This document shows positions 35,137 to 42,994 of a DNA stretch of 64,000 nt, in pieces. The stretch spans positions 1,046,001-1,110,000 of the forward strand of contig NZ_CP014596.1 in the NCBI RefSeq assembly GCF_001687105.1, written 5' to 3'. A model generated the notes under the pieces. It did not search any database. It was given only the letters and a program-made list of their open reading frames with translations, and was not told the origin of the DNA. The DNA comes from Salipiger sp. CCB-MM3 (GTDB lineage: Bacteria > Pseudomonadota > Alphaproteobacteria > Rhodobacterales > Rhodobacteraceae). Within the stretch, counting starts at the first letter, position 1. Every line of letters begins with the position of its first letter. Both the position numbers and the translations under genes were made by a program.

Positions 35137-37176
35137 ATGGCGGGGATGGACGGCGCGGCGACGCTTGAAGGGATCGACGAGCAGATCGAGGACGGGATCG
35201 CTTGGCTTGGTCTTTCGGGCCGGGACGGAAACCGGCTGACCGCATCTCTGTGCGCCGCGCTCGATGCCGCGCTTGAGCGGGCGGAGGCGGATGCCGCCGT
35301 GGCCTGCATCGTGCTGCACGGGGCGGATGGCTGCTTTTCCAAGGGCGAGCTGCCGTCCGAGCTTGAATCGCGCGCCCCGCAAACGCGCGCTATGCCGGGT
35401 GCCGCTGAGCTTTGCCTGCGCATCGAGCGCTGCGGCAAGCCGGTGATCGCGGCGCTGCAGGGTGCGGCGCTTGGCACGGGGGCCGAGCTTGCGCTGGCCG
35501 CGCATTACCGCGTTGCCTCCCCCGGCACCCGCTTTGGCCTCACCAATCATCTGCTCGGGCTGCCGCCCGTCGCTGGCGCGACGCAGCGACTTCCGCGGCT
35601 GCTTGGCGCCGGACCGGCGCTTGATCTGCTGCTCTCCGGCAAGGCAGTTTTGCTCGACGCGGCGCCGCAGGCGGCGCTGCTCGACCGGCTTGCGCAAGGC
35701 CCGCTCGACGAGGAGGTTCGTGCCTTCTGCGCTGAACTGCGCGCCGAGGGGCTGGGTCCGCGCCCGTCCGCCGCGAGGCGCGAGGGGTTTGCCGACCCGG
35801 CAGAGTATCAGCGCGCCGTCGCCGCGCGTCGGGCCGAGACCGCCAAAGAGCCAAACCCCGCGCGTCGCGAGATCGTCGCCGCCGTGGAAGCGGCGCAGCT
35901 TTTGCCCTTCGCCTCCGGTCTCGCCTTCGAAGCGGACGCTTATGAGGACTGCCGCGCCTCCGATGCGGGGCGCGCGCTGCGTGCCTGCGCCGCTGCCGAG
36001 CGCTCGGCTTTCGAGGCTGTGCCGCGCGGTCTTGCGCGCCGCGGACATGTGGCGGTGCTGGGCGACGGGCCGCTCGCGGTGCCCATGGTGCAGGGACTGC
36101 TCGCCGCCGGAGAAGAGGTCGACTGGGGCTGCGATACGCCCGAGGCGCTGCACGCCGGGGTGATCGCGCTGCGCGACCGGCTTGGTCCGCAATCCGACGG
36201 TGACGACGAAACTTCCCCGCTGGAGCGGCTGCGCGTCGGTGCGGCCGCTGAGATGGCCGCTGCGGCGCGGATCGTGCTGCTTGCGGGGCCGGGGCAGCGC
36301 GCCGTGCCGATCCCCGAAGACGCCATCCGCGTCATCGCCTATCCCGCGCGGGTGGATGGCATTGGCCTGCGGTTCGCGCCGACGCCGGTCGCGCCCCGGC
36401 TGGTCGAGGTCATCGCGGGCCCCGGCGCCCGCGCCGATCGTCTGGCCGAGGTCGAGGCGCTGGCGCTGCGTCTCGGGAAGCTCGCGCTGCGTGTGCAATC
36501 CGGTGGCGAGAGCCTCGGCGGACGGCTCTTTGACGTGCTGTGCCGTGCGGCGGATGCGCTGGTCGATCTCGGGCAGAGCCCCGACGCCATCGACGCAGCC
36601 TGCCGGGTCTGGGGCTGGCGGCGCGGCCCCTTCGTGCGGCGCGATCAGATGGGGCTCGACCGGCTCGGCGCGCAGCAGCGCGGGCCGGGCGCGGCAAACT
36701 GGGCCAGCGTTCTGGCGGGCGCGGGCCGACCGGGGCGCAGCGGCGATGCGGGGTTTTACGATTGGGATGCGGCGGGAAAGCCGCATGCCAGCGCGGAGGT
36801 AGAGGCGCTTTTGAACGAGACGCGGCCCGCGGCGGATCCCATGCCTGCGGCGCGACTGCGCGCTCTGCTGTTGGCGGCGCTTGCCAATGAAGGCGCGCGT
36901 ATGCTCGAGACCGGGATGGCGCGCTGCGCCTCGGACATCGACCTCGTGGCGCTGCAGGTGCTGGACCTACCGCGTTGGCGCGGCGGCCCAATGCATGCGG
37001 CCTCCGAGCTTGGCGCGGCTGCGCTGCGCAAGGCGCTGGCGGAGGTGACGCATCCGGACCGCGAGATCTGGGCACCGCATCCCGCATGGCAGGCGCTGGC
37101 CGCTGCGGGCGGTGATTGGGATGTGGCTGCGGGCGCAGGCGCGCCAGCCGCGGGGCGCTGGCTCAGCCGAGCATAA
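35137..37176 (+). CDS. Degenerate FadJ/FadB-like multifunctional protein (enoyl-CoA hydratase plus 3-hydroxyacyl-CoA dehydrogenase domains)
   Basis: Protein of 679 residues with a crotonase domain (about 15-190) and HAD NAD-binding and C-terminal domains (about 300-600), the FadJ order. Several key residues differ. Of the crotonase glutamates, Glu117 remains (GTGAELAL) but the second is Asn137 (GLTNHLLG instead of a Pro-Glu). The NAD motif reads GDGPLA without its third Gly (residues 309-314). The dehydrogenase His is Arg412 (GLRFAPT). The C-terminal LDLPRWRGGPM region is kept. It may be a non-catalytic or altered acyl-CoA enzyme. Its 3' end overlaps a convergent gene by 14 bp. Confidence 0.8.
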   Translation: MAGMDGAATLEGIDEQIEDGIAWLGLSGRDGNRLTASLCAALDAALERAEADAAVACIVLHGADGCFSKGELPSELESRAPQTRAMPGAAELCLRIERCGKPVIAALQGAALGTGAELALAAHYRVASPGTRFGLTNHLLGLPPVAGATQRLPRLLGAGPALDLLLSGKAVLLDAAPQAALLDRLAQGPLDEEVRAFCAELRAEGLGPRPSAARREGFADPAEYQRAVAARRAETAKEPNPARREIVAAVEAAQLLPFASGLAFEADAYEDCRASDAGRALRACAAAERSAFEAVPRGLARRGHVAVLGDGPLAVPMVQGLLAAGEEVDWGCDTPEALHAGVIALRDRLGPQSDGDDETSPLERLRVGAAAEMAAAARIVLLAGPGQRAVPIPEDAIRVIAYPARVDGIGLRFAPTPVAPRLVEVIAGPGARADRLAEVEALALRLGKLALRVQSGGESLGGRLFDVLCRAADALVDLGQSPDAIDAACRVWGWRRGPFVRRDQMGLDRLGAQQRGPGAANWASVLAGAGRPGRSGDAGFYDWDAAGKPHASAEVEALLNETRPAADPMPAARLRALLLAALANEGARMLETGMARCASDIDLVALQVLDLPRWRGGPMHAASELGAAALRKALAEVTHPDREIWAPHPAWQALAAAGGDWDVAAGAGAPAAGRWLSRA

Positions 37177-37378
37177 CCCCGATCAGCACCATCACGAGAC
37201 CGAAGACCGACAGCAGCAATGCGCCCATGTTGATCGGCACGATCTTGCGCATCACCGCGCGCAGCGCTTCGTCGTCCATCCCGGCGCGTTTCGCGCTCCA
37301 GACGCGGAAGATGCACCAGAAAAGGCCAAGCAGCCCCGCGAGAGAGACCGCAGCGCCGGTCCAGATCAGCCATTCCAT
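37163..37378 (-). CDS. Small two-helix membrane protein
   Basis: Protein of 71 residues with hydrophobic segments at about 4-25 and 48-70 and a basic loop (RVWSAKRAGMDDEALRAVMRKIVP) between. Start ATG 37378 follows AGGGGA. Rhodobacterales commonly carry an unnamed protein of this shape; no function can be given. The gene converges on the FadJ-like gene and overlaps its last 14 bp. Confidence 0.7.
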   Translation of the reverse strand: MEWLIWTGAAVSLAGLLGLFWCIFRVWSAKRAGMDDEALRAVMRKIVPINMGALLLSVFGLVMVLIGVMLG

Positions 37379-37511
37379 GCCGCAAATCCCCTGAATGTGA
37401 TGCGCATTGAGATGCGGCGCCGGGTACTGCATCGCCCCCCGCGCCGCAACCCCTTGATGGGCGCGGGTAGGGGGGGTAGTCAATCGCCCGATACCGGCAG
37501 GAGATGATGTG

Positions 37512-37769
37512 ATGCAGGACAATGATTCCGGCGCCTATGGCGTCGCAGCGGGCGAGCTCAAGCAGTTCATCGAGCGTTTCGAACGGCTCGAGATGGAAAA
37601 AAAGGAAATCGCCGACCAGCAGAAAGAGGTGATGGCCGAGGCGAAAGGCCGCGGCTATGACACCAAGGTCATGCGCAAGGTCATCGCGCTGCGCAAGCGC
37701 GATCAGGACGACATCGCCGAAGAAGAAGCGGTGCTCGAGATGTATAAGGCCGCGCTCGGCATGGCGTAA
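37512..37769 (+). CDS. gapR: GapR family nucleoid/DNA-binding protein (DUF2312)
   Basis: Protein of 85 residues, nearly all coiled-coil helix: AAGELKQFIERFERLEMEKKEIADQQKEVM then AKGRGYDTKVMRKVIALRKRD. These are the DUF2312/GapR hallmarks; in Caulobacter GapR binds overtwisted AT-rich DNA and aids topoisomerases. ATG 37512 follows AGGAG at 8 nt; a GTG one codon earlier is an alternative. It stands alone, convergent with the GntR gene. Confidence 0.92.
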   Translation: MQDNDSGAYGVAAGELKQFIERFERLEMEKKEIADQQKEVMAEAKGRGYDTKVMRKVIALRKRDQDDIAEEEAVLEMYKAALGMA

Positions 37770-37787
37770 GCCTCTCTGCCGGGCCCG

Positions 37788-38492
37788 TCAGGGCTCGGCG
37801 CTTCCGCTCTCAAGCCTGCGGAACTGTTCGGTCACCAGATCCTGCGCGACGCCGATATGATAGCCGATCGCGTGGCGGGTACCGGCCTCGTCGCCGCGGC
37901 GCAGGGCGTTCACGATGGGCTCGTGGGTTTCCGCGATCTTATGCGGATCGTCGTAAAGCCGCCCGATGACCATGATCGAGAACTCGGTCTCGGTAGCAAT
38001 CTGTTCAAACACATGTAGGAATTTCGGGTTGCCGCTGCCTGCGCAGAGCAGCCGATGAAATTCCATGTCCGCCTCGACCTGCGTCAGCATGTCGGCGCCT
38101 TGCTGCGCGACCTCGTGCAGCGCGTCGATTTGTGCCGCCAGCCGGTCTATGGTCTCGGAAAGCCCGTGGCGGATGACCCGCATCGCGGCGGCGGTCTCGA
38201 TGACGATGCGCAGCTCATAAAGGTTGCTCAGCGCCTCGGCAGATGTCTCGCGCACGAAGAAGCCGCGATTGGCGTGATAGGTGACCAGACCAGAGTTTTC
38301 GAGCAACCGCGCCGCCTCGCGCACCGGGGCGCGGCTGACGCCCAACTCGCGCGCGACGACGGATTCGGACAGGCGCGCGCCCGGCGCAAGCTGGCCGGTG
38401 ACGATGGCCTTGGTCAGCAGGGTCGAGACCTGCTGCACCAGCCCTTCGCGGTCGAGCGGCTGAAAGCCGGGTGTTTGTGGTGATTTGGCCAT
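37788..38492 (-). CDS. GntR-family regulator with FCD domain
   Basis: Protein of 234 residues. Winged HTH at about 15-80 (LSESVVARELGVSRAPVREAARLLENSGLVTYHANRGFFV) and FCD domain with the metal pattern VEADMEFHRLLCAGSGN and ETHEPIVNALRRGDEAGTRHAIGYHI. Divergent from the aldolase/ABC/amidase operon and so its likely regulator. A long frame continues upstream, but it crosses the palindromic operator, so ATG 38492 is preferred. Confidence 0.9.
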   Translation of the reverse strand: MAKSPQTPGFQPLDREGLVQQVSTLLTKAIVTGQLAPGARLSESVVARELGVSRAPVREAARLLENSGLVTYHANRGFFVRETSAEALSNLYELRIVIETAAAMRVIRHGLSETIDRLAAQIDALHEVAQQGADMLTQVEADMEFHRLLCAGSGNPKFLHVFEQIATETEFSIMVIGRLYDDPHKIAETHEPIVNALRRGDEAGTRHAIGYHIGVAQDLVTEQFRRLESGSAEP

Positions 38493-38559
38493 TTTACGTT
38501 GCGGGATACTCTGAGGGTCTGCTGCCCGAATTTTCTCCAGAGTAATTGTCGTTTTGCCG

Positions 38560-38571
38560 ATTGTCGACAAT
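38560..38571. promoter_or_regulatory. GntR/FCD-type operator of the aldolase-amidase operon
   Basis: Perfect 12-bp palindrome ATTGTCGACAAT between the divergent GntR and aldolase genes. A second half-site AATTGTCG lies at 38544-38551. TTGT-N2-ACAA is the usual FCD-regulator site shape. A TTGACC -35-like element at 38576-38581 follows directly, so binding would affect the rightward promoter. Confidence 0.65.
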
Positions 38572-38664
38572 TCACTTGACCGAGATGGGGGCGCTGCCCT
38601 TAGTCTGTCTGTAAATGCAGCAGAATGACTCGCCTCTGAGGTGAGCGATCCTAGGGAGCCTCTC

Positions 38665-39435
38665 ATGCCCGATGGCACAACACCCCCCGAGGTGCAGGAC
38701 CTTCGCCGCGACCTTGCCGCCGCTTACCGGCTGATTGCGCTCGAGGGGATGGACGACGGCATTTACACCCATATCTCGGCGCGGCTGCCCGATGGGCCCG
38801 GCGGCGAGAAGCGGTTTTTGCTGAACCCCTTCGGTCTGCGCTTCGACGAGGTGACCGCCGCCAATCTGGTCACGGTGGATGAGACCGGCGCGGTGATCGA
38901 CGATCCCTATGGCGCTGGGGTCAACGCTGCGGGCTTCACCATTCATTCCGCCGTGCATATGGCGCGCCATGATGCGGTCTGCGTGCTGCACACGCACACC
39001 GTGGCGGGGGTTGCGGTCTCATCGGTCAAGGAAGGGCTGCTCAGCCTCAACCAATGGTCGGCGCAGTTCCACAATCGCATCGCCTATCATGACTACGAGG
39101 GCATCGCGCTGGATCTGGCCGAGCGGGAACGCATCGTCGCCGACCTTGGCGAAAAGCAGGTCATGCTGCTGCGCAACCACGGCACGCTGCTGCTGGGCCG
39201 TTCGGTGGCCGAAGCGGTCAAACTGGCGCTCAACCTCGAACGCTCGTGCAAGGCGCAGGTTGCCGCGCTCGGCATGGGGCTGACGGCGGACGTGTTGCCC
39301 GAGGCCGTGGCAGAACACACCGCCAGCCAATATCAGCGCGCCTATGACGGCGTCGAAGAGCGCGGCAAACCCGATCCGGAATGGGCCGCGCAACTGCGAC
39401 GGCTCGACGCTCACGCCCCGGACTACCGGGGCTGA
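38665..39435 (+). CDS. Class II aldolase/adducin-family protein
   Basis: Protein of 256 residues. The zinc-binding HTHTVAG motif (about residues 108-114) and the later MLLRNHGTLLLGRSVAEA with a third His are typical of the fuculose-phosphate-aldolase fold. Length and the TASQYQRAYDGVEER region place it in the branch without proven substrate. ATG 38665 follows AGGGAG at 7 nt; a GTG at 38641 is less likely. First gene of a rightward operon with a peptide-type ABC importer, a hydroxyacid dehydrogenase and an amidase. Aldol cleavage or decarboxylation are both possible. Confidence 0.85.
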   Translation: MPDGTTPPEVQDLRRDLAAAYRLIALEGMDDGIYTHISARLPDGPGGEKRFLLNPFGLRFDEVTAANLVTVDETGAVIDDPYGAGVNAAGFTIHSAVHMARHDAVCVLHTHTVAGVAVSSVKEGLLSLNQWSAQFHNRIAYHDYEGIALDLAERERIVADLGEKQVMLLRNHGTLLLGRSVAEAVKLALNLERSCKAQVAALGMGLTADVLPEAVAEHTASQYQRAYDGVEERGKPDPEWAAQLRRLDAHAPDYRG

Positions 39436-39445
39436 GCCACTGCGC

Positions 39446-39465
39446 GCCCCGGCAGTAAACGGGGC
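39446..39465 (+). promoter_or_regulatory. Short hairpin between aldolase and ABC binding-protein genes
   Basis: GCCCCG and CGGGGC pair around an 8-nt loop, 10 bp after the aldolase stop. No T-run. Possibly a weak attenuator. Confidence 0.4.
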
Positions 39466-39511
39466 CTGACTTTCAAAGAAAAGCAGACAATCAAAACCGA
39501 CAGGGACCATC

Positions 39512-41059
39512 ATGAACAAACTCAGAGCGACCACTTTCCTGATCGCCGCCGCTCTTGCCGCGCCGCTTGCCGCGCAGCAGGAAGGCGGCCGCCTCGACAT
39601 CGTCGTGCAGCCGGAACCGCCGGGGCTGATGCTCGGCCTCGTGCAGAACGGCCCGACGCAGTTGGTGGCGGGCGATATCTACGAGAGCCTGCTGCGCTAC
39701 AATTCGGACCTTGAGCCGCAGCCGAGCCTTGCCGAAAGCTGGGAAATCTCGGACGACGGTCTGACCTACACGTTCAAGCTGCATGACGGCGTCACTTGGC
39801 ACGACGGCGAGCCCTTCACCGCCGAGGATGTGGTGTTCTCGGCCGATGTCTTCCTGCGCGAGACCCACGCCCGTCTGCGCGCCTCGCTGGCCTATGTGGA
39901 GAGCATCACCGCGCCCGACGACACCACCGTGGTGTTCCAGCTGAAAGAGCCCTTTGGCCCGTTCATCAACGCCTTCGAGGTCGGCACCATGCCGATCGTG
40001 CCCAAGCACATCTATGAGGGCACCGATTACGCCACCAACGAGATGAACGCGACGCCCATCGGCACCGGCCCGTTCAAGTTCGAGAAATGGGAAAAGGGCA
40101 GCTACATCCACCTCGTGAAGAACGAGGACTATTACCTCGACGGCAAGCCCTACCTCGATGAGGTCTATTACCGCGTGATCCCCGATGCCGCCGCCCGCGC
40201 TGTGGCCTTCGAGACCGGCGAAGTGGACGTGCTGCCCGGCGGCTCGGTCGAGAACTGGGACGTGCCGCGCCTGACCGAGATGGAGGGCGTCTGCTCCACC
40301 GGCGCTGGCTGGGAATTCTTCGCGCCGCTGGCTTGGATGTGGATGAACAACCGCGAAGGGCCGACCTCTGACGTGCGCTTCCGTCAGGCGGTGATGTACG
40401 CCATGGACCGCGAGTTCGTGAAGGACGTGGTGTGGAACGGCTTCGGCAAGGTCGCCACCGGCCCGGTCGCCTCGGCAACCAACTTCTACAGCGACGACGT
40501 CACCCAATACACCCACGACCCCGAGAAAGCCGAAGCGCTGCTCGAGGAGATGGGCTATGACGGCGCGCCGGTCCGCATCCTGCCGCTGCCCTATGGCGAG
40601 ACGTGGCAACGCTGGGCCGAAGCGGTGCGCCAGAACCTTTCGGAAGTTGGCATCAATGCCGAGATCGACAGCACCGATGTGGCGGGCTGGAACGAGAAGA
40701 CCTCGCAGTGGGACTATGATCTGGCCTTCACCTACCTCTATCAGTACGGCGATCCGGCGCTTGGTGTGTCGCGCAACTACACTGCCGACCGGATCAAGAA
40801 GGGCAGCCCGTGGAACAACGTCGAGGGCTATGAGAACCCCGAGCTTGACGCCAAATGGGCGGCGGCGGCCACGATGGTCACCCCCGAGGAACGCGCCGCG
40901 GCCTATGCCGAGATCCAGAAAGAGATCGTCGACGACGTGCCGGTGGCATGGCTGCAGGAGCTTGAGTTCCCGACCATCTACCGCTGCGACGTCAAGGATC
41001 TGGTGACCACCGCGATCGGCATCAACGACGGCACCCGCGACGCCTGGGTCGAAGAGTAA
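39512..41059 (+). CDS. ABC transporter substrate-binding protein, family 5 (peptide/nickel/opine type)
   Basis: Periplasmic protein of 515 residues with a signal peptide (about 1-21, ends APLAAQ). Family 5 features: LAESWEISDDGLTYTFKLHDGVTWHDGEPFTAEDVVFS (about 70-108) and PIGTGPFKFEKWEKGSYIHL (about 180-200). Family 5 binds di- and oligopeptides, opines, glutathione or sugars. The operon context (aldolase, hydroxyacid dehydrogenase, amidase) suggests an amide-containing non-peptide. Followed by a stem-loop and two permeases. Confidence 0.92.
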   Translation: MNKLRATTFLIAAALAAPLAAQQEGGRLDIVVQPEPPGLMLGLVQNGPTQLVAGDIYESLLRYNSDLEPQPSLAESWEISDDGLTYTFKLHDGVTWHDGEPFTAEDVVFSADVFLRETHARLRASLAYVESITAPDDTTVVFQLKEPFGPFINAFEVGTMPIVPKHIYEGTDYATNEMNATPIGTGPFKFEKWEKGSYIHLVKNEDYYLDGKPYLDEVYYRVIPDAAARAVAFETGEVDVLPGGSVENWDVPRLTEMEGVCSTGAGWEFFAPLAWMWMNNREGPTSDVRFRQAVMYAMDREFVKDVVWNGFGKVATGPVASATNFYSDDVTQYTHDPEKAEALLEEMGYDGAPVRILPLPYGETWQRWAEAVRQNLSEVGINAEIDSTDVAGWNEKTSQWDYDLAFTYLYQYGDPALGVSRNYTADRIKKGSPWNNVEGYENPELDAKWAAAATMVTPEERAAAYAEIQKEIVDDVPVAWLQELEFPTIYRCDVKDLVTTAIGINDGTRDAWVEE

Positions 41060-41071
41060 TCCTCGCAAAAG

Positions 41072-41094
41072 GGGCGGGCCCCGGCGGCCCGCCC
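41072..41094 (+). promoter_or_regulatory. Intra-operon stem-loop after peptide-type binding-protein gene
   Basis: Perfect 9-bp stem GGGCGGGCC/GGCCCGCCC with a 5-nt loop, starting 12 bp after the stop codon and 74 bp before the permease start. No T-run follows. Same placement as the stem-loops at 5271, 14454 and 48899. Confidence 0.65.
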
Positions 41095-41167
41095 TCAAAC
41101 CGCTCCCCGGCAGGATCGCCAGAGGGGGCAGGAACCAACGGGACGACCGCTGAATCGACGGGGGCCA

Positions 41168-42145
41168 ATGAGCATATTCACAGTCATCCTGTCGCGGGCC
41201 TTCAAGGCCTTCGTGACGCTTCTGGCCATCGCGGTCCTGAATTTCTGCCTGCTGCACGCGGCGCCGGGTGATCCGGCGGTGGTGCTGGCGGGCGAGGCCG
41301 GGGCCGCCGACGAGCAGATGATCGAGCAACTGCGCGAGCGCTTCGGCCTCGACCAGCCGTTCTACGTGCAGCTGGGCAAATACGTCGGCAGTGTACTGAC
41401 GCTTGATCTGGGGTATTCCTTCCGCCAAGGCGCGCCCGTGGCCGAACTGATCGCCGAGCGCCTGCCCGCGACGCTGCTGCTGACGCTGACCGCCTTCGTG
41501 ATCTCGCTGGTGCTGGGCATCGCCTTCGGCGTTGCCGCTTCGGCCCGCGTGGGCAAAGCCTCTGACAGCCTGCTGACCACGCTGGCGCTGCTGTTCTACG
41601 CGACGCCGCTTTACTGGGCGGCGCTGATGGCGGTGCTGGTGTTCTCGGTCTGGCTCGGCTGGCTGCCCGGTTTCGGCTATGAGACGGTCGGCGCGGATTA
41701 CACCGGGATGGCGCGGGTGATCGACATCGCCAAGCACCTCGTGCTGCCAGCGCTGACGCTGGGGCTCTTCTTCATGGCCGTCTACATGCGCATGACCCGC
41801 GCCTCGATGCTCGAGGTGAGCCAGCTTGATTTCGTCAAGACCGCCAAGGCCAAGGGCCTTTCGGGCCCCGCCATCCGCCGCCGCCACATCCTGCGCAACG
41901 CGATCCTGCCGGTGGTGACGCTGGCGGGCCTGCAGGCGGGCCAACTGGTGGGCGGCGCGGTGCTGACCGAGACCGTCTTTGCATGGCCCGGCATCGGGCG
42001 GCTGATGTTCGAGAGCCTCGCGGCGCGCGACTACAACACCATCCTCGGCGTCTTCCTCGTGTCGGCGGCCATGGTGATCCTGTTCAACATCGTGACCGAC
42101 ATCGTCTACCGGCTTGTCGATCCGCGCATCGGCGCGCGCGCGTAA
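41168..42145 (+). CDS. ABC transporter permease, DppB type
   Basis: Inner-membrane protein of 325 residues, six helices. The ATPase-docking loop DFVKTAKAKGLSGPAIRRRHILRNAILPVVT (about 218-248) and the C-terminal FAWPGIGRLMFESLAARDYNTILGVFLVSA are DppB hallmarks. Pairs with the DppC-type permease 15 bp downstream. Confidence 0.94.
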   Translation: MSIFTVILSRAFKAFVTLLAIAVLNFCLLHAAPGDPAVVLAGEAGAADEQMIEQLRERFGLDQPFYVQLGKYVGSVLTLDLGYSFRQGAPVAELIAERLPATLLLTLTAFVISLVLGIAFGVAASARVGKASDSLLTTLALLFYATPLYWAALMAVLVFSVWLGWLPGFGYETVGADYTGMARVIDIAKHLVLPALTLGLFFMAVYMRMTRASMLEVSQLDFVKTAKAKGLSGPAIRRRHILRNAILPVVTLAGLQAGQLVGGAVLTETVFAWPGIGRLMFESLAARDYNTILGVFLVSAAMVILFNIVTDIVYRLVDPRIGARA

Positions 42146-42160
42146 CGGAGGGCTTTGATC

Positions 42161-42994
42161 ATGTGGAAACGGTTTTCCTCCAATATCGGCGCGATGATCG
42201 GCGTGGTTCTTCTGGTGGCGGTGATCGCCATCGCCATTTTCGCCCCGCTGCTGTTCAGCCATGATCCGTGGCAGATGGTGCAGCGGCCCTTCCTAGCGCC
42301 CTTCACCATGGATGGGCTTCCCTTGGGCACCGACACGCTGGGCCGCGACGTCGCCTCGCAGCTGGCCTATGGCGCGCGTGTGTCGCTGCTGGTGGGCCTT
42401 GTGTCGACGCTGGTGGCGCTGCTGATTGGCGTGCCGCTTGGGGCGCTCGCGGGCTTTTACGGCAACTGGGTGGACGAGGGCGCCATGCGCTTCACCGAGT
42501 TCTTCCAGACCATCCCCAACTTTGCGCTGGCCATCGTGCTTGTGGCGATCTTCCAGCCCACATTGGCCTCGATCACCATCGCCATCGCCATCGTGTCGTG
42601 GCCGCCGGTGGCGCGTCTGGTGCGGGCCGAGGTCATGTCGGTGCGCAAGCGTGAGTTCGTCGACGCCGCAAGGCTGGCGGGCCTGTCGCGCCCGCGCATC
42701 CTGATGACGCAGGTGCTGCCCAATACCGTCTCGCCGATCATCGTCATGGCCTCGCTGATGGTCGCCACTGCGATCCTGCTGGAAAGCTCGCTGTCCTTCC
42801 TTGGCCTCGGTGATCCCAACGCGATGAGCTGGGGCTATATGATCGGGGCGGCGCGCACGGTGATCCGCAGCGCGTGGTGGCTCAGTTTCTTCCCGGGAAT
42901 CGCCATCGTCATCACGGTGCTGGCGCTGAACCTCATTGGCGAGGGTCTGAACGACGCCCTCAACCCCCACCTCAGCCGGAAGGGCAAGGCATGA
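42161..42994 (+). CDS. ABC transporter permease, DppC type
   Basis: Inner-membrane protein of 277 residues. The N-terminal DppC motif PLGTDTLGRDVASQLAYGARVSLLVG (about 48-73) and the docking loop EFVDAARLAGLSRPRILMTQVLPNTVSPIIV are present. ATG 42161 follows GGAGG; a TTG two codons earlier is unlikely. Its stop overlaps the ATPase start by four bases. Confidence 0.94.
   Translation: MWKRFSSNIGAMIGVVLLVAVIAIAIFAPLLFSHDPWQMVQRPFLAPFTMDGLPLGTDTLGRDVASQLAYGARVSLLVGLVSTLVALLIGVPLGALAGFYGNWVDEGAMRFTEFFQTIPNFALAIVLVAIFQPTLASITIAIAIVSWPPVARLVRAEVMSVRKREFVDAARLAGLSRPRILMTQVLPNTVSPIIVMASLMVATAILLESSLSFLGLGDPNAMSWGYMIGAARTVIRSAWWLSFFPGIAIVITVLALNLIGEGLNDALNPHLSRKGKA

Noticed and set aside
39491..42262. 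Minus-strand frame of 923 codons
   Set aside because: Antisense to the ABC binding protein and permease genes, which are unmistakable.
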